Notes under the pieces: model-generated
Told to the model about the DNA's origin: nothing
Databases searched by the model: none
What the model saw: only the letters and a program-made list of their open reading frames with translations
Shown: in pieces, positions 18,246-26,916 of the stretch
How positions within the stretch are numbered: the stretch's first letter is position 1
Layout: each line of letters opens with the position of its first letter
DNA from: Dyadobacter subterraneus
GTDB lineage: Bacteria > Bacteroidota > Bacteroidia > Cytophagales > Spirosomataceae
Direction of reading: 5' to 3'
DNA: 64,000 nucleotides
Assembly (NCBI RefSeq): GCF_015221875.1
Contig: NZ_JACYGY010000001.1
Location: forward strand, 3,078,501 to 3,142,500
Translations under genes and position numbers: made by a program

Positions 18246-18980
18246 ATGCAAGCCCTGATAAATAAAAACCTAATTTTCTGGATCATTTTGGGCTCAATAT
18301 TACCCAAATGTGAAGTGTTTTCGGCCAGTAAAAATGAATTAAAAAGAGCTGATTCTCTGTTCGCTATGGCGAAGTATTCGGAGGCAACGGTGCTGTACAA
18401 AAAAAATTTCGGAAATGATGAAAAAAATAATCAAAGTCTGCTTTTGAAGCTCGCTTTTTTGGCTGAGAAGACAAATGACTATACCGATTGTCTGTATTAT
18501 CTCAGCAAACTTGCTTTAATAACCCCGTCCAGAAGACTTTTTGAAAAAATGGATAAACTGGCCTCTGAGCAGAATCTAAAAGGCTATGAATTTGACGATT
18601 ATAATTATTTTATAATTTTTTACCGCCGTTATGGTGATTACATCCCGATTTTGCTCCTAACTTTGGGGGCATACATCGTTCTGATCATGGTCATGAAAGT
18701 GCGCCGGAAAGAACCAATCTTAAAAATTCACAAGATTTCAATTATTTTCTATCTTGTAGCCTTGCTGGGACTGCTAAATATTCCGTCGCTCTATAAAACG
18801 TGTATAATTGTTAACGCTAACACCTTTTTGAGAGATGAACCCTCATCCGCTGCACAAGTGGTTGAAAAGGTCGGAAAAGGGCACAAATTGACGATTGTAG
18901 GCTCAGTAGATCACTGGGACCGGGTTATCTGGAACAACCGGATTGTCTACGTCAGGAAAAGCGATTTATGGAATATTTAA
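18246..18980 (+). CDS. Membrane protein with TPR-like N-terminus and SH3b domain
   Basis: This 244-aa protein has a signal sequence (MQALINKNLIFWIILGSIL...), then a helical repeat region (LKRADSLFAMAKYSEATVLY) like a TPR. Two membrane segments follow (YIPILLLTLGAYIVLIMVM and IIFYLVALLGLLNI), and a C-terminal bacterial SH3 domain (NANTFLRDEPSSAAQVVEKV, IVYVRKSDLWNI). The layout recalls BatE proteins of Bacteroidota aerotolerance operons, but no bat neighbours are present. I chose the ATG at 18246, because the earlier ATG at 18213 adds a charged segment before the signal. Confidence 0.7.
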   Translation: MQALINKNLIFWIILGSILPKCEVFSASKNELKRADSLFAMAKYSEATVLYKKNFGNDEKNNQSLLLKLAFLAEKTNDYTDCLYYLSKLALITPSRRLFEKMDKLASEQNLKGYEFDDYNYFIIFYRRYGDYIPILLLTLGAYIVLIMVMKVRRKEPILKIHKISIIFYLVALLGLLNIPSLYKTCIIVNANTFLRDEPSSAAQVVEKVGKGHKLTIVGSVDHWDRVIWNNRIVYVRKSDLWNI

Positions 18981-19012
18981 CAAATCTGTCTGGTATCATT
19001 TTTGCGGTGGAG

Positions 19013-19020
19013 TAACTTTG
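19013..19020 (+). promoter_or_regulatory. -7 promoter element TAACTTTG
   Basis: A perfect TAnnTTTG match lies 42 bp upstream of the ATG at 19062. This places the in-frame start at 19002 upstream of the transcript, so 19062 is the better start. Confidence 0.5.
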
Positions 19021-19061
19021 TATATATTTATCGAATAATTTGTTTTAAAAAATCAGGATTT

Positions 19062-19529
19062 ATGAAAAAGCCAATGAAACGTTTTTTACTATTAATGACA
19101 GGTGTTGCTATGTTAGGTCTGGTTTCTTCCTGTAAAGAAAAAGGACCGCATGAAGATGATGTAGTAAAATTTCATGCGACAATTAATAGTCAGCCGGCAA
19201 TTCCTAAATCTTCCTCTACTGCTCAGGGAACAGGCGTATTTGAGTATAACAAGGCGACTAAGGAATTGAAATACAACATTTCTTATCAGAATGTTACACC
19301 AACAGCGGTTACAATTAATACGGCTAACCCTTCATGGCAAATTGGTGCTGTCACATACACGTTATCGTCGAATCCAACAGGCGGACAAGTTTCAGGTTCG
19401 GTTAAAAATGTTTCAACCAATGATCAAACTCAGCTGATTTTGGGAGCAATGTATGTTAACATTACCAGCAAAACCTATCCGTATGGAGAAATTAGAGGAC
19501 AGATCATTATTGATCAGGTAGAATATTAA
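19062..19529 (+). CDS. CHRD-domain lipoprotein, 155 aa
   Basis: The lipoprotein signal MKKPMKRFLLLMTGVAMLGL leads to VSSC (lipid-modified Cys at residue 24). The mature part is one CHRD domain: HATINSQ, GTGVFEYNKATKELKYNISY, and the end motif YPYGEIRGQIIID that is typical of the domain. CHRD proteins are beta-rich extracytoplasmic proteins of unclear molecular role. It is a single gene with its own -7 element and a strong bidirectional terminator. Confidence 0.82.
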   Translation: MKKPMKRFLLLMTGVAMLGLVSSCKEKGPHEDDVVKFHATINSQPAIPKSSSTAQGTGVFEYNKATKELKYNISYQNVTPTAVTINTANPSWQIGAVTYTLSSNPTGGQVSGSVKNVSTNDQTQLILGAMYVNITSKTYPYGEIRGQIIIDQVEY

Positions 19530-19545
19530 GGTCAAAATATGTTAA

Positions 19546-19590
19546 CAAAATAAAAGCGATCGTAGAATTTCTGCGATCGCTTTTATTTTG
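19546..19590. terminator. Bidirectional terminator
   Basis: A 17-bp inverted repeat with core AAAAGCGATCG (19546-19562 with 19574-19590) and an 11-nt loop. A- and T-tracts flank it on both sides. It separates the convergent CHRD and DEAD-box genes. Confidence 0.85.
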
Positions 19591-19603
19591 TTATCGATAT
19601 AAC

Positions 19604-20839
19604 TTATTTCTTTTTCTTCTTTTTTCTTTTTGATTCAAAATCATCAACTTCCTGCATTAATGCTTTCAGATCATCTTTTGGCTCAGCACTGAAATCGATC
19701 GTTTCTGAATATTCCTGGCCTGTAATTTTTAAGACTTCAATAGGCTTGCCAAGGAATTCCTGAATTTCTTCCAGCATCGGTTTTTCTTCCGGACTGCAAA
19801 ACGAAACTGCAAATCCCTTATGCGTTCCCCGGCCCGTGCGGCCAACACGGTGAACATAGTTTTCTGCCTGATCAGGAAGGTCATAATTTACAACAAAATC
19901 CACATTGGCAATATCAATTCCTCTGGCGCTTACATCTGTGGCAATCAGTATTTTAACTTCTCCTTTTCGGAAAGAATTCATTGCTTCAAGACGATCATCC
20001 TGCTCCTTATCTCCATGAATGGTCACACTTTTAATTCCCATTCTTTCGAGAGCCTTATATACTCTTTCTGCACGAACTTTGGTGCGCACAAAAACAAGAA
20101 TCTTACTTTCAGCATTCTCTCCAACGATTCTTTCCAAAAAGAAACGTTTGTCATCCATTCCGATAAAAGCTACCGAGTGTGTAATATTTTTGGCAACTTT
20201 ATCATTGGGCGATATCTGTATACGTATGGCATTTCTAACGAGCGAATAAGCCAGTTTTTTAATTTTCTCGTTAATTGTAGCAGAGAAAAATAACGTCTGA
20301 CGCGTATTCGGAAGAAATTTAATCAGATCCTGAATATCCTTTATAAAACCCAGATCAAGCATATGATCCGCTTCATCCAGTACAAGTATTTCTATTCGAT
20401 TCAGTTTAATATGTCCCTGGCTAACCAGATCGAACATTCTTCCCGGAGTTGCCACAAGTATGTCAATACCTTTTTCCAACTGTGCAATCTGTGGTCCCTG
20501 TTCAACGCCACCAAACACACTGAATGCCTTTACTTTGGTATATTGGCCAATTCGTTCAAATACTTCGGTGATCTGGATTGCAAGTTCCCGGGTTGGTACC
20601 ATCACGATACATTTTATTCCCTCTGGCCGGCTTGCTGATTTTCTACGATGTAAAATATCGATAATGGGTATCGCAAAAGCAGCTGTTTTTCCCGTTCCGG
20701 TTTGTGCTATGGCAAGTACATCTTCACCCTTCATAATGGGTTGAATGGCCTTGAACTGAATATCGGTTGGACGCTTGAACCCGGCTTTTTCCAGACTTCG
20801 TTTTATTTCGGGAACAATGTGGTAATCTTCGAATTTCAT
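19604..20839 (-). CDS. DEAD-box RNA helicase, RhlE-like
   Basis: This 411-aa protein carries all core helicase motifs: Q motif (FKRPTDIQFKAI), I AQTGTGKT (45-52), PTRELAIQ, GG, TPGR, II LDEADHML, III FFSATI, IV ILVFVRTK, V ATDVSARGID and VI HRVGRTGR. A short C-terminal tail is rich in acidic then basic residues (ESKRKKKKKK), probably for RNA binding. It unwinds RNA duplexes, for instance in ribosome assembly or at low temperature. It is transcribed alone. The 313-bp gap up to 21152 contains only a terminator. Confidence 0.93.
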   Translation of the reverse strand: MKFEDYHIVPEIKRSLEKAGFKRPTDIQFKAIQPIMKGEDVLAIAQTGTGKTAAFAIPIIDILHRRKSASRPEGIKCIVMVPTRELAIQITEVFERIGQYTKVKAFSVFGGVEQGPQIAQLEKGIDILVATPGRMFDLVSQGHIKLNRIEILVLDEADHMLDLGFIKDIQDLIKFLPNTRQTLFFSATINEKIKKLAYSLVRNAIRIQISPNDKVAKNITHSVAFIGMDDKRFFLERIVGENAESKILVFVRTKVRAERVYKALERMGIKSVTIHGDKEQDDRLEAMNSFRKGEVKILIATDVSARGIDIANVDFVVNYDLPDQAENYVHRVGRTGRGTHKGFAVSFCSPEEKPMLEEIQEFLGKPIEVLKITGQEYSETIDFSAEPKDDLKALMQEVDDFESKRKKKKKK

Positions 20840-21072
20840 AAATTATAATATGGTCGGGCAAGTAAATATTATTTGCCTTCATTTAACATAACGCAAAGAT
20901 ACGTCCTTATTTGGCAATCATTATTTTTTGATTTTAATACCTTCGAAAAACAACTGAGAGAAGACATGAATTTTAAAATCTAACAACGTTAATTATTCTT
21001 ACGAAAACAGAATTAAGAATAATTGAGGACAATAATAATGTTAGAGAAATTTTGCAGTTGATTATAAAATAA

Positions 21073-21135
21073 AAATCTGCTGATTATCAACGATATAAAA
21101 ACGGTGCTTTTTATACGTTGGCAATCAGCAGATTT
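21073..21135. terminator. Long hairpin after cbpM
   Basis: A 13-bp perfect outer stem (21073-21085 with 21123-21135) encloses further pairing (CAACG with CGTTG, TATAAAAA with TTTTTATA). It lies just downstream of the minus-strand cbpA-cbpM pair, where a transcript end is expected. Confidence 0.7.
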
Positions 21136-21152
21136 ATTGCTTTGCATTATCT

Positions 21153-21452
21153 CTACTCGTTGGATTCGTAAAGTCTCAACCGGTTTTTTAATGAAATGAT
21201 CTCATCCTGCATATATTCAACACGTTTCAACAGATGTTGAACTACTTCAATTCCTTCCAGGTTAACGTCCAGATCATCGTGCAAACGTATCATTCTTTCC
21301 AGATTTTGCAATTGTGGAATTTGAAGATATTGTGTTTCCTGCACCAAAACAGTATCAATTAGTCCAACTTCCCGAAGCGACTGGACGAAAGAATACTCAA
21401 CTTTATAATGACGACAAAAAATATCAATCGAAATTAGCTGATCAGTTTCCAT
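21153..21452 (-). CDS. cbpM: Chaperone modulator CbpM-like
   Basis: A 99-aa MerR-HTH-like protein (LISIDIFCRHYKVEYSFVQS, LREVGLIDTVLVQETQYLQI) with a C-terminal coiled coil (LEGIEVVQHLLKRVEYMQDE). CbpM proteins bind the J-domain protein CbpA and inhibit it. The gene follows the cbpA-like gene by 12 bp on the same strand, exactly the expected pairing. Confidence 0.85.
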   Translation of the reverse strand: METDQLISIDIFCRHYKVEYSFVQSLREVGLIDTVLVQETQYLQIPQLQNLERMIRLHDDLDVNLEGIEVVQHLLKRVEYMQDEIISLKNRLRLYESNE

Positions 21453-21464
21453 AGCGAAAGTAGG

Positions 21465-22355
21465 TTAGGATTTTGATAATTCAGTAAAAAGCTCCTTTTG
21501 TTTCTCAGTTAGGTTTGTCGGGATTTTTATATTAAAAGTTACATACAAATCTCCAAATTGGCCATCCTGTTTATAAACCGGAAAGCCTTTTCCTTTTAAA
21601 CGAACAACATTTCCGTTTTGTGTCTCCGCTTTGACTGGAAGTTTAACTTTTCCGCTCAACGTTTCAATAATTAACTCTCCACCTAAAACAGCAGTATACA
21701 AATCCAGGTCCGCAGTGAGATACAAATCGTTTTTTAAACGTTTGAATTTTTCATCATTGGCAACGGAAAAAGTAATAAACAAATCACCATTGGGCCCGCC
21801 ATTACTGCCAGGGCCACCATGGCCCGGGATTTTTATTGTCTGTCCGTTTTCTATACCAGCCGGTACGGTTATGCGAATATTCTTGCCATTGACAGTCAGC
21901 GTTTGTTTGTGTGTTTCATACGCTTCTGTTAATGTCAGATGAACTTCTGCCTGATAATCCTGGCCTCTGAATTTTGTTTGTCTGCCCGAACGGCCGCCGC
22001 CAAATCCGGAACTGCCACCAAACATAGATTCAAAGAAATCAGAGAAATTATCACCGCCGCCCGACGAAAATCCTCCGCCATAATTCGCAGAAGATGCACG
22101 TGCCTGACGGGCTCTTTCATATTCTTCCCCATGTTCCCAGTCTTTTCCGTACTGGTCATATTTTTTGCGTTTTTCAGGATCGCTCAAAACCTCATTGGCT
22201 TCATTAAGTTCCTGAAATTTCTTTTGTGCCTCCTGATCGTTCGGGTTTACATCAGGATGATATTTTCGGGCCAGCTTCCGGTAAGCCGCTTTGATTTCTT
22301 TCTCGGAAGCAGTTTTTTGTATACCCAGTATTTGATAATAATCAACGAAAGCCAT
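21465..22355 (-). CDS. cbpA: DnaJ-class co-chaperone CbpA-like
   Basis: This 296-aa protein begins with a J domain (residues 1-70) containing the HPD tripeptide in [16 protein letters not shown] Gly/Phe-rich linker ([20 protein letters not shown]) and two C-terminal substrate-binding beta domains follow ([35 protein letters not shown] end). There is no zinc-finger region, which separates CbpA from DnaJ. It stimulates DnaK ATPase and binds DNA in some bacteria. It is co-transcribed with cbpM. Confidence 0.9.
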   Translation of the reverse strand: MAFVDYYQILGIQKTASEKEIKAAYRKLARKYHPDVNPNDQEAQKKFQELNEANEVLSDPEKRKKYDQYGKDWEHGEEYERARQARASSANYGGGFSSGGGDNFSDFFESMFGGSSGFGGGRSGRQTKFRGQDYQAEVHLTLTEAYETHKQTLTVNGKNIRITVPAGIENGQTIKIPGHGGPGSNGGPNGDLFITFSVANDEKFKRLKNDLYLTADLDLYTAVLGGELIIETLSGKVKLPVKAETQNGNVVRLKGKGFPVYKQDGQFGDLYVTFNIKIPTNLTEKQKELFTELSKS

Positions 22356-22450
22356 GTTTTATCTGATGAAGTTAATCGGTATCAAGTTATTAAAAATCAT
22401 TTCTTATTCATTCAAACGGACAAATTCAACATCGTCGTCACGAACGAAAT

Positions 22451-22672
22451 TTATTTATTGTCCAGCATTTTTAAATATAAATCTTCTACTTTTTTTCTTG
22501 CCCAGGGAGTTTTTCTTAAAAATTTTAGACTGGATTTTACACTCGGCTCGTGGTTAAAACTATTTATATTGATATGATATCCAAGTTGTTCCCACCCAAA
22601 ATAATCAACCAGTTCATTCAATATTGATTCTAATGTTTTTCCGTGCAACGGATTATTCAGCTGGCCTTCCAT
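22451..22672 (-). CDS. DUF2132 (VF530-like) small protein
   Basis: A 73-aa protein containing the VF530/DUF2132 signature: [52 protein letters not shown]. The family is small, basic and proposed to bind nucleic acid. It is transcribed upstream of the cbpA gene on the same strand with a 95-bp gap, so co-transcription is possible but not certain. Confidence 0.85.
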   Translation of the reverse strand: MEGQLNNPLHGKTLESILNELVDYFGWEQLGYHININSFNHEPSVKSSLKFLRKTPWARKKVEDLYLKMLDNK

Positions 22673-22756
22673 GCGTAAATTTTAGTATTGATATTAAAGG
22701 TAAAAGGAAATTGATTAGAATAAATAATTATTATGCTTACTTATTAGTTCAATTTA

Positions 22757-23785
22757 ATGAAGATTCATATGGACCAGATAAAATGGGGGATTATTGGCTG
22801 CGGTAATGTCACCGAAGTAAAAAGCGGGCCGGCGTTCAATAAAGTACTAAATTCCCAACTCGTTGCAGTGATGCGCAGGGATGCCGAAAAGGCAGAGGAC
22901 TATGCAAAAAGGCATAATGTGCCAAAATGGTATAGCAACGTGGACGACCTCATTAATGATCCGGAGGTGAACGCTATTTATATCGCGACACCGCCAAATG
23001 TACACGAAGAATACGCAGAAAGGGCGATGCGCGCCGGAAAACCGGTCTATGTAGAAAAGCCTATGGCGATGAATGCCGAAGAATGTGACCGCATGAACGC
23101 GGTTAGTGAAGAAACCGGAATTCCGCTTTTTGTAGCCTATTACAGACGGTCGTTGCCCTATTTTGTTAAACTTAAAGAATTGATTTACAGTAATATAATT
23201 GGAGATATTCGATATGTCAATATTTGTCTGCAATGGCAGCCTTATGATGAAGAAGTAGGGGAGCTGCGCAAACCGAGATGGCGGGTGCAGCCGGAAATAT
23301 CTGGCGGTGGACATTTTCATGATCTTGCTTCTCACCAGTTTGACTACCTGGAATATGTGTTAGGGCCTATCAAACAGGCTAGCGGAATTGCCCGCAATCA
23401 GGCAGGATTGTATGAAGCAGATGATATCACCGTAGCAAATTTTGAATTTGAATCTGGTATTTTAGGGACCGGAACCTGGTGTTATACAGTTAATAAAGAG
23501 CAGCGGGAAGACTCAGCGCAAATCGTTGGATCAAAAGGAAGAATCAAATTTTCCTTTTTTGAAAAATTCGATATCATTGTTGAAACCCAATCAGGTACAG
23601 AAACTTTCACCATTCCTTATCCGGCGCATGTGCAGCAACCTTTGATTGAGCTGATTGTGGCCGAACTAAGAGGTGAGGGAAAAAGTCCGAGCAATGGTGT
23701 CACGGGTGGCAGAGCCAATTTAGTTATGGATTGGATTACAAAGGGACAAAAACAAGTTTTGCCATCTCCGAAAATTTTTAAGTAG
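22757..23785 (+). CDS. Cytoplasmic Gfo/Idh/MocA-family oxidoreductase
   Basis: A 342-aa NAD(P)-dependent sugar oxidoreductase. The dinucleotide motif is IKWGIIGCGNVTEVKSGPAF, followed by VVAVMRRDAEKAEDYA-type and NAIYIATPPNVHEEYAERA segments and the catalytic lysine motif GKPVYVEKPMAM. The second domain has GGGHFHDLASHQFDYLEYVL with a conserved His. There is no signal peptide, unlike the paralogue at 11803. A second ATG at 22769 (MDQIKWG) is an equally good start. It stands alone between divergent and convergent genes, so its substrate cannot be inferred. Confidence 0.88.
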   Translation: MKIHMDQIKWGIIGCGNVTEVKSGPAFNKVLNSQLVAVMRRDAEKAEDYAKRHNVPKWYSNVDDLINDPEVNAIYIATPPNVHEEYAERAMRAGKPVYVEKPMAMNAEECDRMNAVSEETGIPLFVAYYRRSLPYFVKLKELIYSNIIGDIRYVNICLQWQPYDEEVGELRKPRWRVQPEISGGGHFHDLASHQFDYLEYVLGPIKQASGIARNQAGLYEADDITVANFEFESGILGTGTWCYTVNKEQREDSAQIVGSKGRIKFSFFEKFDIIVETQSGTETFTIPYPAHVQQPLIELIVAELRGEGKSPSNGVTGGRANLVMDWITKGQKQVLPSPKIFK

Positions 23786-23850
23786 CTTGCAATACAAAAT
23801 ATGTGGTTATTTCTGTTATTTTACCATATTAAATTTAAATCTTAATAGTC

Positions 23851-23964
23851 ATGGCAAAGGGTAAGAATCTGGACAAAGGCAGCACCAAAAAGGAGCCTGA
23901 GAAAAATTTGAAAGAAAAACGTGCTGAGAAGAAAGCAAAAAAGGATAGCAAAAAAGAATATTAA
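23851..23964 (+). CDS. Lysine-rich 37-aa protein
   Basis: A short frame MAKGKNLDKGSTKKEPEKNL and on to KKDSKKEY has 17 lysines in 37 residues and no hydrophobic core. Very basic small proteins of this type are common in the phylum and usually called hypothetical. Nucleic-acid association is only a guess. A terminator hairpin follows immediately. Confidence 0.6.
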   Translation: MAKGKNLDKGSTKKEPEKNLKEKRAEKKAKKDSKKEY

Positions 23965-23980
23965 AGATCGCTTTTTGCTG

Positions 23981-24029
23981 TATAACAAAGGAGCTTCTCC
24001 GCTATTTGAGAAGAAGCTCCTTTGTTATA
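23981..24029. terminator. Terminator hairpin
   Basis: The left arm TATAACAAAGGAGCTTCTCC (23981-24000) pairs with 24008-24029 over 17 continuous bases plus an imperfect loop-side part. It lies between convergent genes and can serve both. Confidence 0.75.
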
Positions 24030-24042
24030 AAAATCTACCAAA

Positions 24043-24360
24043 TCAGTAAATTTCTCTGTTCGTTTTATATTTGGCAAGTCTTTTCCTCGCCCTTGTAAGT
24101 TTAGAATGAATTCGGTTTTTTTCATCCGGGGTCATGACACCATCCGCCTGCGCTTTCAGGATTGTGGTTTTAATAATCTCCTGTTCTTCCAATAATTTAG
24201 CATATTCTTTGGCTGTAAGTTTTTTGCTTTTATAAGCCGACTTAATAGTTGCCTGCAAAGTTCTCTGTTGACTGGTGAAATTTTGTGCATGGACCGTTTC
24301 AATCCGAAGGAATAGCATTAATAAACTTACAAACAGATATTTAACTATTTTCATAAACAT
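24043..24360 (-). CDS. Small secreted helical protein, 105 aa
   Basis: A signal peptide (LFVSLLMLFLRIETVHAQ) precedes about 75 residues that are strongly charged and helical (KSKKLTAKEYAKLLEEQEII, DGVMTPDEKNRIHSKLTRAR). The DxDG-like part ADGVMTPDE resembles an EF-hand-type loop, but this is weak. The start is 2 nt after the stop of the isochorismatase-family gene, so translation is probably coupled. ATG at 24354 is an alternative start. Function unknown. Confidence 0.6.
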   Translation of the reverse strand: MFMKIVKYLFVSLLMLFLRIETVHAQNFTSQQRTLQATIKSAYKSKKLTAKEYAKLLEEQEIIKTTILKAQADGVMTPDEKNRIHSKLTRARKRLAKYKTNREIY

Positions 24361-24362
24361 TT

Positions 24363-25007
24363 CTATTCGTACCCTTTGCCTTTCATTTCAAGTTCTTTCT
24401 GATTTTCTAGAACGTCAATAAATTCATTATGTGTCATGGGCTGACTGAACATTGGAAAATCACTTTTTAACGCATTATCATGTTCCGCCTGGCTCAAAGT
24501 GGCGCAGCAGTCAGTTAGTGTGATCACGTTATAACCCTTGTCATATGCCGTTCTCATGGTAGATTCTACACAACAATTGGTCAGGTAACCAGCCAGAACG
24601 ACATTTTTTATTCCTGTGCTTCGTAAAATATAATCCAGATTAGTACTCGCAAATCCGCAGAAACTGCGTTTTCCTTCTATAATTACATCACCGTTTTCAG
24701 GTTTTAAAATATCGATAATTTCCGTTCCCCAGGTATTTTTTTTGAAAGCGCCGTTATCAATAACGCCTTTCATGATGCCGTAAGGTTTAGTCGTAATTTC
24801 ATGGTAATCTTCTGTAAAGGAAATCGGTACAAACATTACGTGAACGCCGGCTTCACGCGCTGCTGCAACGGTATCGACTGTGTTTTGCAGCATGTTATTG
24901 GATTCCATAACACCTTTTACTGCACCGTAAAATATGCCACCTTCCGAGGTGAAATCGTTTTGAAATTCAATCAAAACAAGGGCGGTTTCTTTTGGGTTTA
25001 ATTCCAT
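24363..25007 (-). CDS. Cysteine hydrolase, isochorismatase family
   Basis: A 214-aa protein with the isochorismatase-like fold: VLIEFQNDFTSEGG near the N-terminus, the lysine motif VIIEGKRSFCGF, and the nucleophile region VVLAGYLTNCCVESTMRTAY. In most members the first motif reads IDxQNDF with a catalytic Asp. Here that position is Glu (IEFQNDF), a feature of a recognisable subfamily. Possible reactions include amide or ureido hydrolysis (nicotinamidase-like), but the substrate is not evident. It is divergent from the Ada-like gene. Confidence 0.82.
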   Translation of the reverse strand: MELNPKETALVLIEFQNDFTSEGGIFYGAVKGVMESNNMLQNTVDTVAAAREAGVHVMFVPISFTEDYHEITTKPYGIMKGVIDNGAFKKNTWGTEIIDILKPENGDVIIEGKRSFCGFASTNLDYILRSTGIKNVVLAGYLTNCCVESTMRTAYDKGYNVITLTDCCATLSQAEHDNALKSDFPMFSQPMTHNEFIDVLENQKELEMKGKGYE

Positions 25008-25167
25008 GATCTTTACGGATTGGATTAATAATTAATAGTCTGTGAATATAACTGCAATCATTAATATTTCCGTATTTCACATGCCGGTATTTTTGACAAC
25101 AAACGCAAGTTTTGGGTTGAGCAGGAGGTTTTTTGTCGGCACCTTTGTGTGACAAATTAACAATCAA

Positions 25168-26031
25168 ATGGATCAGGAAACTTATAATTATGAAAAGATT
25201 GCCAGGGCAATTGAGTACATATCAGCAAATGTCAAAAACCAGCCTTCGTTGTTTGAAGTGGCAGAAGAAGTGAATATCAGCCAGTTTCATTTTCAAAGAA
25301 TGTTCACGGAATGGGCAGGAGTGAGCCCGAAAAAATTTTTACAGTATATCACCGCCGATTATCTGAAAGAGAAAATCAAGGAATCGACAAATCTGGTTAA
25401 GCTTGCGGAATCTGCCGGACTTTCAAGTCAAAGCCGGGTATATGATCTCTTTACTGGAATTGAAGCGGTAACTCCTCAGGAATTTAAAACGGGTGGGAAA
25501 GGATTGCAGATAAGTTACGGTTTTCATATGACGCCTTTTGGAGAGTGTTTCATAGCAGTAACAGAACGAGGGATTTGTGCCATGGCGTTTGTAGATGAAG
25601 AAACCAGAGCACATCAATTAATACTGCTAAGGAAAAAATGGCACTTTGCAACCATTGAACCGAATCGGAAAGTAACTGAAAATTATATTCACAGGATATT
25701 TTCTCCCAATCTCGATACGCTTGAAAAGTTGCCGATTATGGTTCAGGGAACAAATTTCCAGCTGAAAGTTTGGGAGGCGTTACTATCAATTCCGCAGGGT
25801 TCAGTGACTACTTATCAGCAAATTGCAAACAGCATCGGAAATCCCAAAGCGGTCAGAGCGGTGGGTACTGCGGTTGGCGATAATCCGATTGCCTATCTGA
25901 TTCCTTGTCACCGGGTTATTCGCAAAGAAGGTGTTTTGGGAGAATATCGCTGGGGAAGTTTAAGGAAAAAAGCATTGATAGGATGGGAGGCTGCAAAATC
26001 AGATTTATTGCATCGGCCAGCTGATTCATAA
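25168..26031 (+). CDS. AraC-HTH/O6-methylguanine-DNA methyltransferase fusion (Ada-like)
   Basis: A 287-aa two-domain protein. Residues about 8-110 form an AraC HTH domain (QPSLFEVAEEVNISQFHFQR, VSPKKFLQYI). The C-terminal half is a methylated-DNA-protein-cysteine methyltransferase with PQGSVTTYQQIANSIGNPKA and the acceptor site IPCHRVI (Cys at 247). The N-terminal zinc phosphotriester domain of E. coli Ada is absent. It repairs O6-alkylguanine in suicide fashion and probably controls an alkylation response. It has its own promoter region in the 160-bp divergent gap. Confidence 0.9.
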   Translation: MDQETYNYEKIARAIEYISANVKNQPSLFEVAEEVNISQFHFQRMFTEWAGVSPKKFLQYITADYLKEKIKESTNLVKLAESAGLSSQSRVYDLFTGIEAVTPQEFKTGGKGLQISYGFHMTPFGECFIAVTERGICAMAFVDEETRAHQLILLRKKWHFATIEPNRKVTENYIHRIFSPNLDTLEKLPIMVQGTNFQLKVWEALLSIPQGSVTTYQQIANSIGNPKAVRAVGTAVGDNPIAYLIPCHRVIRKEGVLGEYRWGSLRKKALIGWEAAKSDLLHRPADS

Positions 26032-26204
26032 GGTTTTCGGACCGCAACAATTTGTGCATTTATTTGTACAACTTTAAGGAACGCAACGTGAAAATTAAGT
26101 CATATAATCAAAATTTTCATATGGTATTCCATAGACGATTAGAATGATCTTGGATTAAATCTTGTAACAAACTCTGTAATGTCACACTAAACTTTACAGA
26201 AATC

Positions 26205-26820
26205 ATGAAAAATAATCTCAAATCCGCACTGGTTATTCTTACTTTATTGGTTGGATTTAATTCAGCAGCATTCGCACAATTTTCTCTTTGGTTTTCAGGG
26301 AGGAACAGGTAAATCGAACCGGGACGGAGCTAAAACAATCGGAGGTGGTGGAATCAATCTCAGGGTATTTGCATCCCCCAATCTGGCACTTGGCGTTGCT
26401 GCCAAACTCTATGCAGATGGAAATACTTACGGCATCGGAAATAACCAGTATAAAACAACCGGTGCACTTATGCCATTGACCGGTACTTTGGATTATTATT
26501 TTGCCACAGGCGTTGTCAGGCCATACATAGGTGGTGACGCAGGTGTTTATTTATCCAATTATGACGTCAATCATAATGGAAAAAACATTTATACTTCCGA
26601 CAAATCCAGCAATTTCGGTGCAGCCCCCAGAGCGGGAATTGTGTTTGCCCTGGGTAAAACCGTAGGTATACAGGTGGAAGGCATCTATCATTATATATTC
26701 AATAATAAAAATCATCAGCTGACCACCGGCGACCTGGGAAATATTGATTTTAAATCAACTTCCAGATTTTATGGTTTCAACGTAGGATTGATCATTGGAC
26801 TTGGAAGAGGTAATGATTGA
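26205..26820 (+). pseudogene. Outer-membrane beta-barrel protein with a frameshift after the signal peptide
   Basis: The ATG at 26205 starts a signal peptide (MKNNLKSALVILTLLVGF, then NSAAFAQ) that runs into a stop 11 codons after the cleavage site. The barrel itself (LFGFQGGTGKSNRDGAKTIG to VGLIIGLGRG) is in the next frame. Removing one T from the run at 26280-26283 joins FAQ-FLFGFQGG perfectly. It is thus either a recent single-base mutation or a homopolymer read error. The barrel part has the alternating pattern and terminal aromatic/glycine strands of small OmpA/OmpW-like barrels. Confidence 0.75.
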
Positions 26821-26829
26821 CATTTTTCT

Positions 26830-26860
26830 GACGGTGTCAGGGCTTCGGTCTGACACCGTC
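26830..26860 (+). terminator. Rho-independent terminator
   Basis: An 11-bp GC-rich stem GACGGTGTCAG with CTGACACCGTC (26830-26840/26850-26860) is followed by five T. Confidence 0.88.
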
Positions 26861-26916
26861 TTTTTATATAGAGAATCTATATTTATCTTGCGCTTTTCCA
26901 GCTATTCTAAATATAA

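Noticed and set aside
18073..18258. Plus-strand ORF with PAGIRTQDPYIKSVLLYQLSYG
   Set aside because: Antisense translation of the tRNA-Lys gene; not a protein gene.
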